Positions 28,050 to 37,148 of a stretch of 64,000 nt of DNA are shown here, piece by piece. The position numbers and the translations under genes are program-made. The stretch's first letter is position 1. Every line of letters begins with the position of its first letter. The notes beneath the pieces were generated by a model. It was not told the DNA's origin. It ran no database searches and was given only the letters and a program-made list of their open reading frames with translations. This DNA comes from Sulfurovum sp. (GTDB lineage Bacteria > Campylobacterota > Campylobacteria > Campylobacterales > Sulfurovaceae): assembly GCA_023955225.1 (NCBI GenBank), contig JAGSGJ010000007.1, positions 1 to 64,000 of the forward strand, written 5' to 3'.

Positions 28050-28452
28050 CAGCTACCTGCACATAAAGGTTAAATTTGTTTTTCGTATCTTCATCGACTA
28101 CTTCTACCTCTTTTTTATATTTATACTGTTCAAGCATAGGTTCAAGTTGAGAGAAAAGCTCTTTTCGTCTCTCATCTGTAGCTAAAAGTCTTGCATAGTG
28201 TGTGGCTTCATACGCTGACTTTTTGGTGTCGTTCCAGTCTATCTTTTTGATGGTTTCAAGATAACCTTTTGCAAGATTGATCTTTCTGTTATCCCAGAGT
28301 TTCTTCCCCACAAAGAACAAAATAGCCACTACCAGGAAAATAACTAAATCAATCAAACCCCAATAGATATAATAAGAACTGTCCGGTATCTCCAGTAAAG
28401 GTTTGATATCTCTAAGCTGTTCATTGATATTTGCTGTTTGATTTGTATCCAT
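28036..28452 (-). CDS. DUF4381-like single-pass membrane protein of the Bat operon
   Basis: 138 aa. One transmembrane helix (YWGLIDLVIFLVVAILFFVG) follows a short N-terminus with LRDIKPLLEIPD. The rest is a helical cytoplasmic domain with charged residues. It corresponds in place and architecture to the small membrane gene between DUF58 and batA in Bat operons (orf3/DUF4381); function is not established. GTG 28461 is possible, but ATG 28452 has GAGG 8 nt upstream and is chosen. Confidence 0.78.
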   Translation of the reverse strand: MDTNQTANINEQLRDIKPLLEIPDSSYYIYWGLIDLVIFLVVAILFFVGKKLWDNRKINLAKGYLETIKKIDWNDTKKSAYEATHYARLLATDERRKELFSQLEPMLEQYKYKKEVEVVDEDTKNKFNLYVQVADESI

Positions 28453-28457
28453 TACTA

Positions 28458-29285
28458 TCACCTCATTCTTTTCATTAACTTAAGTGCCGGTTCTTCATGC
28501 GTATAGATCTTTGTGAACCGTACACCCTGTTTTTTAAACTGTTTATAGAGTTTCTCGTCATTGTCATGCAATGCTTTTTTATAGTTCTTGAGTGTACCAC
28601 TGTCCACATCACCCTCAAAACTCTGTTTGGTTTCCATGTCTATGAGTCTGAGATAACCCAACTCAGATGGATCTTCTTCAAACCTGTCACGTACCATCAC
28701 TGCAAAAACATCATGTTTTTTACTCAGTAATTTCAAGTCTATATCGCCTACAAAATCAGACACGATGAACAACAGAGACTTCTTTTTCAAACGCTTATGC
28801 AGTGTTTCTACCAAGGCAGAGAAATCACCCTCTTTTCCGATAGGATCAAATGCAACCACATCTTCGACAGCTTTATGTACAGAAAATAGTTTTTTGCTTG
28901 CTTTGCTGATGTCATACAGTTTATCGGCAAAGATCATGTGTGAAAACAGGTCAGCATTTTTTACAGCAGAGAAGCCCAGTGTAGCAACGACTTCTGCCAT
29001 AATGTCCGACTTTTGTTTAACCGTTCCAAAATAGACAGACCCGCCAAGCATAGAAACCACCACGACGTTAAGCTCTCGCTCCTCTTTGTATATTTTTACA
29101 AAAGGTTTTCCCAGCTTTGCTGTGGTCTTCCAGTCTATCTTACGGACATCGTCACCATAGACATACTCACGAAGTTCTGCGAATTCAAAGCCTTCTCCTT
29201 GGAACAATGAAGCATTGTTTCCAAGCATATCGCCGTAGACTTGTTTTTTAGTTTTAAGGATAATTTTTTTAACAGCTTTATTCAT
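28458..29285 (-). CDS. DUF58 domain protein
   Basis: 275 aa. The DUF58 signature is clear: FAELREYVYGDDVRKIDWKT followed by GKPFVKIYKEERELNVVVV, then a degenerate VWA-like second half (LLFIVSDFVGDIDLKLLSKK). DUF58 proteins are regular partners of MoxR ATPases, but their biochemical role is unknown. The ATG follows AAGAAAGGA. A 226-nt structured gap separates it from moxR, unlike the tight spacing in the rest of the operon. Confidence 0.9.
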   Translation of the reverse strand: MNKAVKKIILKTKKQVYGDMLGNNASLFQGEGFEFAELREYVYGDDVRKIDWKTTAKLGKPFVKIYKEERELNVVVVSMLGGSVYFGTVKQKSDIMAEVVATLGFSAVKNADLFSHMIFADKLYDISKASKKLFSVHKAVEDVVAFDPIGKEGDFSALVETLHKRLKKKSLLFIVSDFVGDIDLKLLSKKHDVFAVMVRDRFEEDPSELGYLRLIDMETKQSFEGDVDSGTLKNYKKALHDNDEKLYKQFKKQGVRFTKIYTHEEPALKLMKRMR

Positions 29286-29511
29286 ATTTATCCTTTCTTA
29301 TTTTATTCTCCTTGGTGAGAAGCAAAGCTTCTTACCAATTCCTCTCACTGAAGCCTCGGCTATCGCCTCAATGTGAACTCTATATTGCTTCTGCTTACTT
29401 TAACTGCGGCGTTGTTTCCCTCATACTTTTCTAGAAAAGTATGCAAAAGTCGTCGACCCTCTCGAATCGCTACGCTTTCAAGGGCGTTCGGGTCGACATC
29501 AATTTATTATT
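29286..29511. repeat. 226-nt intergenic region with four inverted repeats (probable dispersed element)
   Basis: No gene is supported here. The gap holds a 12-bp hairpin (29312-29338: TTGGTGAGAAGC / GCTTCTTACCAA with one G-T pair and an AAA loop), an imperfect inverted repeat (29345-29376), a perfect 22-bp palindrome (29422-29443, arms CATACTTTTC and GAAAAGTATG around TA), and an 8-bp inverted repeat GTCGACCC/GGGTCGAC (29452-29459, 29490-29497). Its right part is richer in G and C than its surroundings. It interrupts the otherwise overlapping moxR-Bat gene series. Confidence 0.7.
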
Positions 29512-30459
29512 TTATGGGATCGGAACGGATGCTAAAATCTTCTCTATGATCTCATCTTGTGTTACTTCTTCAGCCTGTGCTTCATAAGAGAGGATGATAC
29601 GGTGGCGCAATATCTCTTTAGCGATGTATGCTATTTCTATAGGTGAAACATAATCCTGCCCTTTTAAGTAAGCAATGGCGCGCGCTGCCTTATACATGTC
29701 AATACTCGCACGGGGACTGGCACCATACTCAATATAAGCTTCCAACTCTTCAAGACCGTAAGCTTTAGGATTACGTGTAGCAGATACCAGTTCTATGATA
29801 TACGCTTCTATCTCTTCATCCATATGCACCTGAAGTGCTTCTTCTCTGATCTTATTGAGATCATCAATGCTGGCTACTTGCTGGATGTCGCCAAAAGTAT
29901 TGTTAGCCGCACGTCTTGCTATCTCCAACTCTTCCTCTTTCGTGTTATACCCGACAACCACTTTCATCATAAATCTGTCAAGTTGTGCTTCAGGGAGTTC
30001 ATAGGCACCTTCCTGCTCAACAGGGTTTTGTGTTGCCATAACCAGGAATGGTAAGTCTATCTTGAATGTTTCATCACCGATGGTGACTTGTCTCTCCTGC
30101 ATTACTTCAAGTAATGCAGATTGTACTTTAGCAGGAGCACGGTTGATCTCATCTGCCAGCAAAAGGTTGGTAAAAACAGGACCTTGTTTGATCTTAAATG
30201 TATTGTTGGAAGGATCATAGATCTCAGTACCTATGATGTCAGAAGGAAGTAGATCAGGTGTGAACTGTACACGTTTAAAGTCAAGCCCAAGTGTTTTTGC
30301 CAAAGCATTCACTGCAGTTGTCTTTGCAAGCCCGGGAACACCCTCTAGCAGTATGTGTCCACGGCAAAGCAAACCTGCTAGAAGTCCTTCGACCATCTTA
30401 TCTTGTCCTACAAGGACTTTAGAAATTTCTGTTTTGATATTTTCTATGATTTGACTCAA
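29512..30459 (-). CDS. moxR: MoxR-family AAA+ ATPase
   Basis: 315 aa. Walker A is GVPGLAKTTAVNALAKTL and Walker B is LLADEINRAPAKVQSALLEV. The MoxR hallmark MQERQVTIGDETFKIDLPF and sensor ATQNPVEQEGAYELPEAQLD follow. MoxR ATPases act as chaperones that insert cofactors or activate partners of the VWA proteins encoded downstream. The start is TTG: TAGGAG lies just upstream, behind a 6-bp hairpin. Transcription probably begins at the TATACT box at 30492-30487. Confidence 0.95.
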   Translation of the reverse strand: MSQIIENIKTEISKVLVGQDKMVEGLLAGLLCRGHILLEGVPGLAKTTAVNALAKTLGLDFKRVQFTPDLLPSDIIGTEIYDPSNNTFKIKQGPVFTNLLLADEINRAPAKVQSALLEVMQERQVTIGDETFKIDLPFLVMATQNPVEQEGAYELPEAQLDRFMMKVVVGYNTKEEELEIARRAANNTFGDIQQVASIDDLNKIREEALQVHMDEEIEAYIIELVSATRNPKAYGLEELEAYIEYGASPRASIDMYKAARAIAYLKGQDYVSPIEIAYIAKEILRHRIILSYEAQAEEVTQDEIIEKILASVPIP

Positions 30460-30468
30460 GTTACGCTC

Positions 30469-30519
30469 CTACATTTTTATGTAGAAAGTATACTTTTGTG
30501 AGGTTAATTGAAGGTTAAT
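30469..30519 (-). promoter_or_regulatory. moxR/Bat operon promoter, leader hairpin and GGTTAAT direct repeats
   Basis: On the plus-strand coordinates: hairpin CTACAT/ATGTAG (30469-30484); the palindrome AAAGTATACTTT (30485-30496) containing the -10 TATACT on the minus strand (30492-30487); and direct repeats GGTTAAT at 30502-30508 and 30513-30519, an 11-bp period. TGAGGTTAATT (30499-30509) also occurs before the histidine kinase gene at 32462-32472. Confidence 0.5.
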
Positions 30520-30551
30520 ACTTATAGTGTTATTGTAAATAACCATCGAAA

Positions 30552-31265
30552 CTAAACTGAATGAGAACTTTGAAGTGAATACCCTACTTTACTATGAGAA
30601 ACGATAGGTAGATCAGGAAGTAATTTGCGTACAGAATAGACTAAAGTACGCAGAGTAGAATCTGCTACGGTATCATCTTCCCATAACTCTGAAATAAGCG
30701 TATCATATCTTACAGTATGATTGATATTTTTACTTAAGATCTCTAAAAGTTGACCTTGTTTTTTATTCAATTTTATGGCTTGTCCATCGTAATACAATAC
30801 AGATACATTTCTTGAGTATGTATAGTATTCATTGATGACGATATCTGTAGGTTCGTCGCTGGTGTTTACTCTAGATACTTCACTGTGTATTAAATATCTC
30901 TTATATGCGATCTTCAGTGTAACAAGTACCTCTTTGCTTGAAAATGGCTTACTTATGAAACCATACGGTGCAAGTTCCAGAAGTTCTTCAAGTGTTGCAT
31001 CATCATTATGTGCTGTAATAAATACGATGGGGAATGTATACTTATCCAAAATTTTTTTGGATAACTGAATGCCATCCATTGATCCTTTGATGTTTATATC
31101 CATCAAGATCATGTCACAATTTATATGTTTCAATGCTTCAAGTGTATCTGAAGCATTATCGAAACAACCCGATACATTCATATGATTATTAGTAAGTATT
31201 TCTTGTAAATAACGCTGCGTGATCACCTCATCTTCCACTATCAAAATATTTTGAGGTAAACTCAT
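30552..31265 (-). CDS. response regulator with winged-helix output domain
   Basis: 237 aa. Receiver domain (about 5-122): NILIVEDEVITQRYL with E11-D12-E13, phosphoacceptor D56 in MILMDINIKG, T/S in VFITAHND, and K in ISKPFSSKE. The C-terminal DNA-binding domain (about 155-232) contains LNKKQGQLLEILSKN and ADSTLRTLVYSVRKLLPD, an OmpR-type winged helix. All phosphorylation residues are present. It is the cognate partner of the kinase immediately upstream (TAATG overlap). A promoter motif shared with moxR suggests its regulon. Confidence 0.92.
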   Translation of the reverse strand: MSLPQNILIVEDEVITQRYLQEILTNNHMNVSGCFDNASDTLEALKHINCDMILMDINIKGSMDGIQLSKKILDKYTFPIVFITAHNDDATLEELLELAPYGFISKPFSSKEVLVTLKIAYKRYLIHSEVSRVNTSDEPTDIVINEYYTYSRNVSVLYYDGQAIKLNKKQGQLLEILSKNINHTVRYDTLISELWEDDTVADSTLRTLVYSVRKLLPDLPIVSHSKVGYSLQSSHSV

Positions 31266-32425
31266 TATGCATGCTCCTCTTTATCAAAATGGATCTCTAT
31301 CTTAGTACCGTTTAGCCCCTCTATATTGATCGTACTATGGGGTAAGGTGACACTCAGATCTTTGATGAGGGTCAAACCTAATGACTTGTATGTTTTTGAA
31401 GTATCAAAACCCTTACCGTTATCTTGAATACATAAACTATATCGTTCACCTAATTGTTTAAAGGAGATATCAATATCTCCTTCATCTGTATCAAAAGCAT
31501 GTTCAATAGCATTGGTTACAGCCTCATTAAAAATAAGACCAAGGTTCATGGCTATTTTCATATCTATAATGAGGGGGTCTATAACTGTACTGATGCTATA
31601 CTCTGTGTATGTCTGTAAACTTTGGGCTATCTCTTCCAAATATTCTTGAATATCTACTTCTTCATAACTGTGATTACTGTAAAGATTTTTATGCATAAGA
31701 CTCATAGCTTTTAACCTGTCTACATGTGTCTCAAACATTTTTTTGTACTTAGGATCATCGATCTTAAAAGATTGGCTTTCAAGTAGACTCATCACTACCT
31801 GCATATTATTTTTTGTACGATGGTGCACTTCTTTAAAAAGTATTTTATTCTCTTCAAGCGCGACATTCAATCTCTCTTCATAAGAACTTCTTTCACTCTC
31901 GATGATATAGAGCATATATGAAACAACCAAATACCCTAAAACGATTTGAGAAAGCAGTTCCCATTCATAGACAAACTGTACCCCTGTCAAATAAGAGAAC
32001 AGAGGGATAAAAAGAAGTACAATAAACATATTCGTACTCCATCTGATACCTTTTTTCACCCCTAGGAAAAAGAAAACAAAGATAGGCAAAGCAGCCAGCC
32101 AGAAGAGTGAAAGTTCAGGGTCTTGATCTGGCACGATCAATGACATGGAAAGTAAAAAAGTAAGTGCGCCAAGTATCATATAAGACGTATGATTGATATT
32201 GACATAGTGAGGAAATACAAGATAGGCTACCATCAAAATAAAAATGATGAACAGTTCAACGGACAACATCATATAATAGCCTTGGACCAAGTTTTCGTAA
32301 GCATACAAAAGCATCACAAAAGCACCAGCCAAAATGAACAAATTGACCATGGTTGCTCTTAGTCTATCACGACTTTTAGGGATAAAGTACTTGCCTTTTA
32401 ATATTTCTGATTCAAAAAAGTTCAT
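31265..32425 (-). CDS. six-transmembrane histidine kinase, HisKA_2 family
   Basis: 386 aa. Six hydrophobic helices (about 27-43, 52-71, 81-99, 105-121, 133-147, 157-175) carry no extracellular sensor domain. A linker coiled coil leads to FKEVHHRTKNNMQVV, the HisKA_2 phosphoacceptor motif (H201/H202). The ATPase domain has N-box NLGLIFNEAVTNAIEHAF and G-box LCIQDNGKGFD. It therefore senses within or at the membrane and phosphorylates the downstream regulator. AAGGGA precedes the ATG. It follows mfd by 64 nt and has its own predicted promoter. Confidence 0.92.
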   Translation of the reverse strand: MNFFESEILKGKYFIPKSRDRLRATMVNLFILAGAFVMLLYAYENLVQGYYMMLSVELFIIFILMVAYLVFPHYVNINHTSYMILGALTFLLSMSLIVPDQDPELSLFWLAALPIFVFFFLGVKKGIRWSTNMFIVLLFIPLFSYLTGVQFVYEWELLSQIVLGYLVVSYMLYIIESERSSYEERLNVALEENKILFKEVHHRTKNNMQVVMSLLESQSFKIDDPKYKKMFETHVDRLKAMSLMHKNLYSNHSYEEVDIQEYLEEIAQSLQTYTEYSISTVIDPLIIDMKIAMNLGLIFNEAVTNAIEHAFDTDEGDIDISFKQLGERYSLCIQDNGKGFDTSKTYKSLGLTLIKDLSVTLPHSTINIEGLNGTKIEIHFDKEEHA

Positions 32426-32452
32426 ATATCCCTTTCATAAACTATCTACTCA

Positions 32453-32472
32453 AGTATAATATGAGGTTAATT
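32453..32472 (-). promoter_or_regulatory. two-component operon promoter with TGAGGTTAATT motif
   Basis: The -10 TATACT on the minus strand (32458-32453) lies 28 nt from the kinase ATG. TGAGGTTAATT (plus-strand 32462-32472) sits 3 nt upstream of it. The same 11-mer lies 6 nt from an identical box before moxR. Confidence 0.5.
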
Positions 32473-32489
32473 AGTACATGCTGATAAAT

Positions 32490-35462
32490 TTATGTTTTCA
32501 AATACCCCATTGCCGTGGCGATAATATCATCATCATCTTTACTGCGTGATTTAAGTACCATTCTCTCTCTATTTTCATCAATAAACTCTATAAAAACGTT
32601 TTCACCATAAGACGAAACTTTAGAAATGCCTTTCTCTCTTGCCAGTACCTTCATAACGATGACATCAATGAACTGTCTTGTGATGACATCAAGTTTTCCA
32701 AAGCGGTCTGCTATCTCTGTTTCTATCTCATACACTTCCCCTGTACTTTCACATAAAGAGAGTCGACGGTAAAGTTCCAGACGCAGTCTGTCTTCTTCTA
32801 TAAGCTCTTCATTGAGGTATGCATCGATAGAGAGTTTCATATCGATATTCTGTGCCACTTCTTTGTCTTGGCCGGAGAGTTCTTTAATGGCATCTTCAAG
32901 CATGCGTAAGTAGAGTGAATACCCTATCTGTTTGATATGCCCAGACTGCGCTTCACCGATGATGTTACCTCCACCGCGTATCTCTAGGTCATGGAAGGCC
33001 AGTACAGCACCGCTTCCTAGATCTGAGTGTGATTCAAGTGCAAGCAGGCGACGTTTTGCATTGTCTGTTAAACGCTCTTTGTCTGTTACCATAAAGTAGC
33101 AGTACCCCTCTTTGCCTCCACGTCCTACACGTCCACGAAGCTGATGCAAGTCTGCGATACCAAAATTGTCTGCACCATCGACGATCATCGTGTTGGCATG
33201 CGGCATATGTATACCTGACTCTACAATAGAAGTAGAGAGCAGTACATCATACTCACCATCTTCGAAAAGCATCATCTCATCTTCTGTCTCTTTGGCTGAT
33301 ATCTTAGAGTGAAGCACAGCGATGCGAAGTTTAGGCAAGAGGTTTAAAAGTACTTTTTTCTTCTCTTCAATCCCTGCAATGGAGTTAAAAACATAAAAGA
33401 TCTGTCCGCCGCGGCGCATCTCACGAAGTATGGCTTCCTTAATGACCTTATCATCATAACTCTTTACAAAAGTACGTATACCTTGGCGTTCTGTAGGAGG
33501 TGTGAGGATTTCAGAAAAAGACTTTACGTCCGACATCGCAAGGTTTAAAGATCTAGGAATGGGTGTCGCTGACATAGAAAGCAGATGCACGTCAATGGCT
33601 ATCTCCTTGAGTGCCTCTTTTTGTTTCACCCCAAACTTATGCTCTTCATCGATGATGACAAGTGCCAGCTTTTTAAACTTGGCTTTGAGCAAAGCATGTG
33701 TTCCCACAACAACGTCTATAGTACCTTCTTCCAGCCCAGTAAGCGTTGCATTTTTCTCTTTTGTCGTGGAAAACCTGTCAAGCTTCGCTACTTTTATATC
33801 ATGTCCGTGAAAGCGCTCCTTAAGACTTTTATAGTGTTGTGAACTTAACAGTGTTGTGGGGGCTATCATCATGGCCTGGTATCCGTTTTTGACCGCTACA
33901 AACATTCCGTTCATAGCTACTTCTGTTTTACCAAATCCCACATCTGCTGAAAGTAGTCTGTCCATCATCCTTCCAGAACTCATATCATCCAACATGTCAT
34001 TAATGGCACGCTCCTGGTCATCTGTGTGTACAAAGCCAGCCTCTGACATAAATATGGCATGCTCTTCCATGTTTCTTTTAAGTTTGATACCCTTTTTCAA
34101 ATGACGTTGCGCCGAGAGGTTGATGATCTGCGAGGCTATGGCAAAAAGTTTCTCTTTGACCTTGGCTTTGAGCTTTTTAAAGCTTGCTTTCCCCAGCTTG
34201 TCAAGTATCGGTAATGTACCACCTTCAGCCACATAACGGTCTATCACTTCAAGATTCGAGACAGGGATAAGCAAAGAATCTTCATTTTGGTAAAACATGA
34301 CTACAAATTCACTGGTAGCTCCTAGTACATCCCGTTTTTCTATCCCCTTGAAAATACCTACTCCGTAATTCTCATGGACCACATAATCACCGGGTTTAAG
34401 CTCATCAAGTATAATACTGGCTTTTTTTACCTTTTTACGCTTGATAGGCTTGTTTAGAGAAAGGATGAGTTTATCTGCACCCAAAAGATTGACGATACCC
34501 TCTTGATAGACAAACTCTATGTTCTCAAATGAGTCCAGTTCTGAACCACGGACGATACTCTCATTTTTTGCGATGATGGTGATCTTTTTCTCTTTATGCG
34601 ATTCGAGTAATTTATTTGGAGTCACTCCTTCCAGGTCGCGGTATTTGTTCCCTTCCGGGATAGCTGGTAACAAAAATGACTTTCTGGGAACAAGCGGTTC
34701 ACCCAACTCATACACTTCTTTCAGTTCCTCATCCAAAGCAGATGCCCATACAGCATCAAAAAGTGTTAACGCACTCTCTCCAAGATCATCCAGGTGCCAG
34801 AGCCCAAGCGAATCTAGATCTTTGACAAAGGTATCGTAAGAACTTCGTTCGGTTCTGTTTTTGAGTGCTTCGTGTTGGGTTTTAGTGAGTGCTAAAAATG
34901 CCGGCGTAAAGGTCAAAGACTCCAACTCATCACTTTGACGCTTCTGCGTTCCCTCATCATAATGCTGGATCGTTTCCACCTCTTCATCAAACAAAGAGAT
35001 ACGGTAAGGTTTATCTGCATCTATAGGGTAAAAATCTATGATATCTCCACGGAAAGAGACTTCTCCCCGACTGGCTGCAATGTCCGTAAAATGGTACCCC
35101 CACTGATATAAGGTATCCTTGAGCTCTTGCAAGTCCAAAGTATCACCAAATTCTATGGACCGGGTATCAAACAATTCTGCTTTTGGAAAAGGGATCAGCA
35201 AAGTTCTTAGCGGGGAGATAAGGATCTTTTTCTTTGTGCTTTTGTGGAAAGAAGCCAACTGTATAAACAACAACTGTACATCTTCACCATACGCACGAAG
35301 GTCTTCCCCTACACTCACACGGAGATCAGGTAAAACATACGTATCAAACCCAAGTAAAACACTCACATCCCGTATCTGTATGGATTCTTTATCATCTTTA
35401 CAAATGAGTAATTTTTCTTCTTTTAACGTTTCCAGGTATTGGTAAATATTACTTTGGTACAT
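32490..35462 (-). CDS. mfd: transcription-repair coupling factor
   Basis: 990 aa, shorter than the 1148-residue E. coli Mfd mainly in the N-terminal UvrB-like part, as usual in Campylobacterota. The RNA polymerase-interacting (CarD-like) domain reads GDYVVHENYGVGIFKGIEKR near residue 355. The translocase has Walker A LLSADVGFGKTEVAMNG, DEEH box LVIIDEEHKFGVKQ, and motif VI DLHQLRGRVGRGGKEGYCYF. It removes stalled RNA polymerase at lesions and recruits UvrA. It overlaps folC by 14 nt. Confidence 0.97.
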   Translation of the reverse strand: MYQSNIYQYLETLKEEKLLICKDDKESIQIRDVSVLLGFDTYVLPDLRVSVGEDLRAYGEDVQLLFIQLASFHKSTKKKILISPLRTLLIPFPKAELFDTRSIEFGDTLDLQELKDTLYQWGYHFTDIAASRGEVSFRGDIIDFYPIDADKPYRISLFDEEVETIQHYDEGTQKRQSDELESLTFTPAFLALTKTQHEALKNRTERSSYDTFVKDLDSLGLWHLDDLGESALTLFDAVWASALDEELKEVYELGEPLVPRKSFLLPAIPEGNKYRDLEGVTPNKLLESHKEKKITIIAKNESIVRGSELDSFENIEFVYQEGIVNLLGADKLILSLNKPIKRKKVKKASIILDELKPGDYVVHENYGVGIFKGIEKRDVLGATSEFVVMFYQNEDSLLIPVSNLEVIDRYVAEGGTLPILDKLGKASFKKLKAKVKEKLFAIASQIINLSAQRHLKKGIKLKRNMEEHAIFMSEAGFVHTDDQERAINDMLDDMSSGRMMDRLLSADVGFGKTEVAMNGMFVAVKNGYQAMMIAPTTLLSSQHYKSLKERFHGHDIKVAKLDRFSTTKEKNATLTGLEEGTIDVVVGTHALLKAKFKKLALVIIDEEHKFGVKQKEALKEIAIDVHLLSMSATPIPRSLNLAMSDVKSFSEILTPPTERQGIRTFVKSYDDKVIKEAILREMRRGGQIFYVFNSIAGIEEKKKVLLNLLPKLRIAVLHSKISAKETEDEMMLFEDGEYDVLLSTSIVESGIHMPHANTMIVDGADNFGIADLHQLRGRVGRGGKEGYCYFMVTDKERLTDNAKRRLLALESHSDLGSGAVLAFHDLEIRGGGNIIGEAQSGHIKQIGYSLYLRMLEDAIKELSGQDKEVAQNIDMKLSIDAYLNEELIEEDRLRLELYRRLSLCESTGEVYEIETEIADRFGKLDVITRQFIDVIVMKVLAREKGISKVSSYGENVFIEFIDENRERMVLKSRSKDDDDIIATAMGYLKT

Positions 35463-36615
35463 TTAACTTCTTTTGCATCTTATTTAAAAATTCTTCTATG
35501 ACATAAAATGAACCAAACACCAGGTAGTGTTCATCTTTGTCTAACTTACTCTCAAAATAGCCATATTCAATGCCCACTTTTTCCAGTGCCTTTTCTATCT
35601 CACTTAAAGTCGTCGCTCTTTGTGAATGAATAGGGATGATCTCTACCCGTTTTACTTTAGGTTTAAGTGTCTGTAACACTGCTTCATAATCTTTATCATC
35701 AAGACTGTTATAGATAAGCACTACCTTCTCATCCAATGCTTTTACTATGGCTTTTGCAGCCAAAGGATTATGCCCCACATCAATGCGTAACTTTTCTGTC
35801 AGTGGGTAAAAACGTCCAAAAAGTTCTAATGAACGCAGATCATTCAGATCATAAGAGATATCTAAAATATCTAAGGCTTGCAGTGCTACACAAGCATTAT
35901 CTATCAGATAATCTCCCCAGGATCTTTCTTGGGCGATCACTTCCAGTTCTGTCATCCTATGACTTGGGCATAGAGAAAGATGTAGTTTTGCACCCTTCTC
36001 ATCCGCTATCTTTTGAGCTATTTCAAGTACCTCATCATACACTTGAGGGGCCAACAAGAGTTCTTTTTGTATGCTGCGTATCTTCGTGCCGGCTATCTCT
36101 TCGATGCTTTCACCTAAAAAAGCCTGATGATCTATGCCTATGGGTGTGATGACGGAAAGTGCTTTATCGCATACATTCGTCGCATCAAATTCTCCACCCA
36201 GTCCTGCTTCCAAAACCATCAGGTCACAATCTTCAAATACAACAAAGGCCAACAGTGTCGTATACTCGAAGTAACTCAACTTTTCACTCATCTCTTTACC
36301 CAGGATCGTAAAAAGTTTCTGATGTCCTTCTTCAAGCACTTCATCAGTACTATCATTGCCGTTCATCCAAATACGTTCATTGAACTTTAAAATATGAGGG
36401 GAAGAGAAATGTCCGACCGTAAGACCATTTTTATGAGCCAGATGGGCGATCATTCGTCCCGTAGAACCTTTCCCATTGGTTCCCACAACATGAATCGTTC
36501 TAGGCTGTCTTATATGCGGTTTCAACAGACCATAAGCACTATGTACACGCTCATGGTCTATCTCTTTATAGTAAAGAGGTTTATCTTCAAGAAATCTGTC
36601 AAAAGGCTGCATCAT
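35449..36615 (-). CDS. folC: bifunctional folylpolyglutamate/dihydrofolate synthase
   Basis: 388 aa Mur-ligase-fold enzyme. The ATP loop VVGTNGKGSTGRM lies at 43-55. LEAGLGGEFDATNV and ITPIGIDHQAFLGESIEEIAG (split here at its first half, ITPIGIDHQAFLG) are the FolC signatures, and the C-terminal ligase domain has LRIDVGHNPLAAKAIVKAL. It adds glutamates to folates; folB upstream in the window belongs to the same pathway. It overlaps lptE by 4 nt and mfd by 14 nt, a lptE-folC-mfd run. Confidence 0.95.
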   Translation of the reverse strand: MMQPFDRFLEDKPLYYKEIDHERVHSAYGLLKPHIRQPRTIHVVGTNGKGSTGRMIAHLAHKNGLTVGHFSSPHILKFNERIWMNGNDSTDEVLEEGHQKLFTILGKEMSEKLSYFEYTTLLAFVVFEDCDLMVLEAGLGGEFDATNVCDKALSVITPIGIDHQAFLGESIEEIAGTKIRSIQKELLLAPQVYDEVLEIAQKIADEKGAKLHLSLCPSHRMTELEVIAQERSWGDYLIDNACVALQALDILDISYDLNDLRSLELFGRFYPLTEKLRIDVGHNPLAAKAIVKALDEKVVLIYNSLDDKDYEAVLQTLKPKVKRVEIIPIHSQRATTLSEIEKALEKVGIEYGYFESKLDKDEHYLVFGSFYVIEEFLNKMQKKLNVPK

Positions 36616-37127
36616 TTACCTTCTTTTAGCATCCCTTTAGCACTGACATAGGCCAAAAATTCATCCAACGCTTTTCCTAATCCTATACGTATGGCTTCCG
36701 TTCTTAGTGCAGAAGAAGAAAGGGAACTTTCTTCAATATCTGATTCAACAATACTCGAAATCGTTTTACTGACCTTTCCTTCTTTATTTACCATGTCAAA
36801 CTTCACTCTGATAGTTGCACGGTAACGCGTTACATAACCCTCTTTATATGCGAGTGGGGTAAAGGTACTTCCTGCATAAGAGAGTCGGATTTGACTCTGC
36901 GCCTGTTCTTTAGCTACAACACGTCCTTTAAAACGCGTGTACACCAAACGATTCATCTCATCTCTAAGGAAAGGTGCATTTTCAGGTTCTGCTCTATCAA
37001 CTATGACTTCTACATACACTGTATCGGAAAAAACATTTTTAATCATATGAGAGGAAGGTTTATATCCACAAGCACTTACAAGTAACACCATACTGACGGT
37101 CATCCAAAATTTTACAATAGTATTCAT
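36612..37127 (-). CDS. lptE: LPS-assembly lipoprotein LptE
   Basis: 171 aa. A lipoprotein signal peptide ends in the lipobox LVSAC (VSMVLLVSACGYKPSSH), and the mature part is the small alpha/beta fold of LptE, with YVEVIVDRAEPENAPFLRDE and a helix-rich C-terminus. It plugs the LptD pore in the outer membrane and helps load lipopolysaccharide. The position directly after leuS, as in other Campylobacterota from memory, supports the weakly conserved sequence. It overlaps folC by 4 nt. Confidence 0.85.
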   Translation of the reverse strand: MNTIVKFWMTVSMVLLVSACGYKPSSHMIKNVFSDTVYVEVIVDRAEPENAPFLRDEMNRLVYTRFKGRVVAKEQAQSQIRLSYAGSTFTPLAYKEGYVTRYRATIRVKFDMVNKEGKVSKTISSIVESDIEESSLSSSALRTEAIRIGLGKALDEFLAYVSAKGMLKEGK

Positions 37128-37148
37128 ACTTTCCTCTCTTCCTAATTA

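Noticed and set aside
29441..29560. Plus-strand frame starting at the end of the 22-bp palindrome
   Set aside because: It runs into the antisense of moxR, lacks an SD and shows no protein-like composition.
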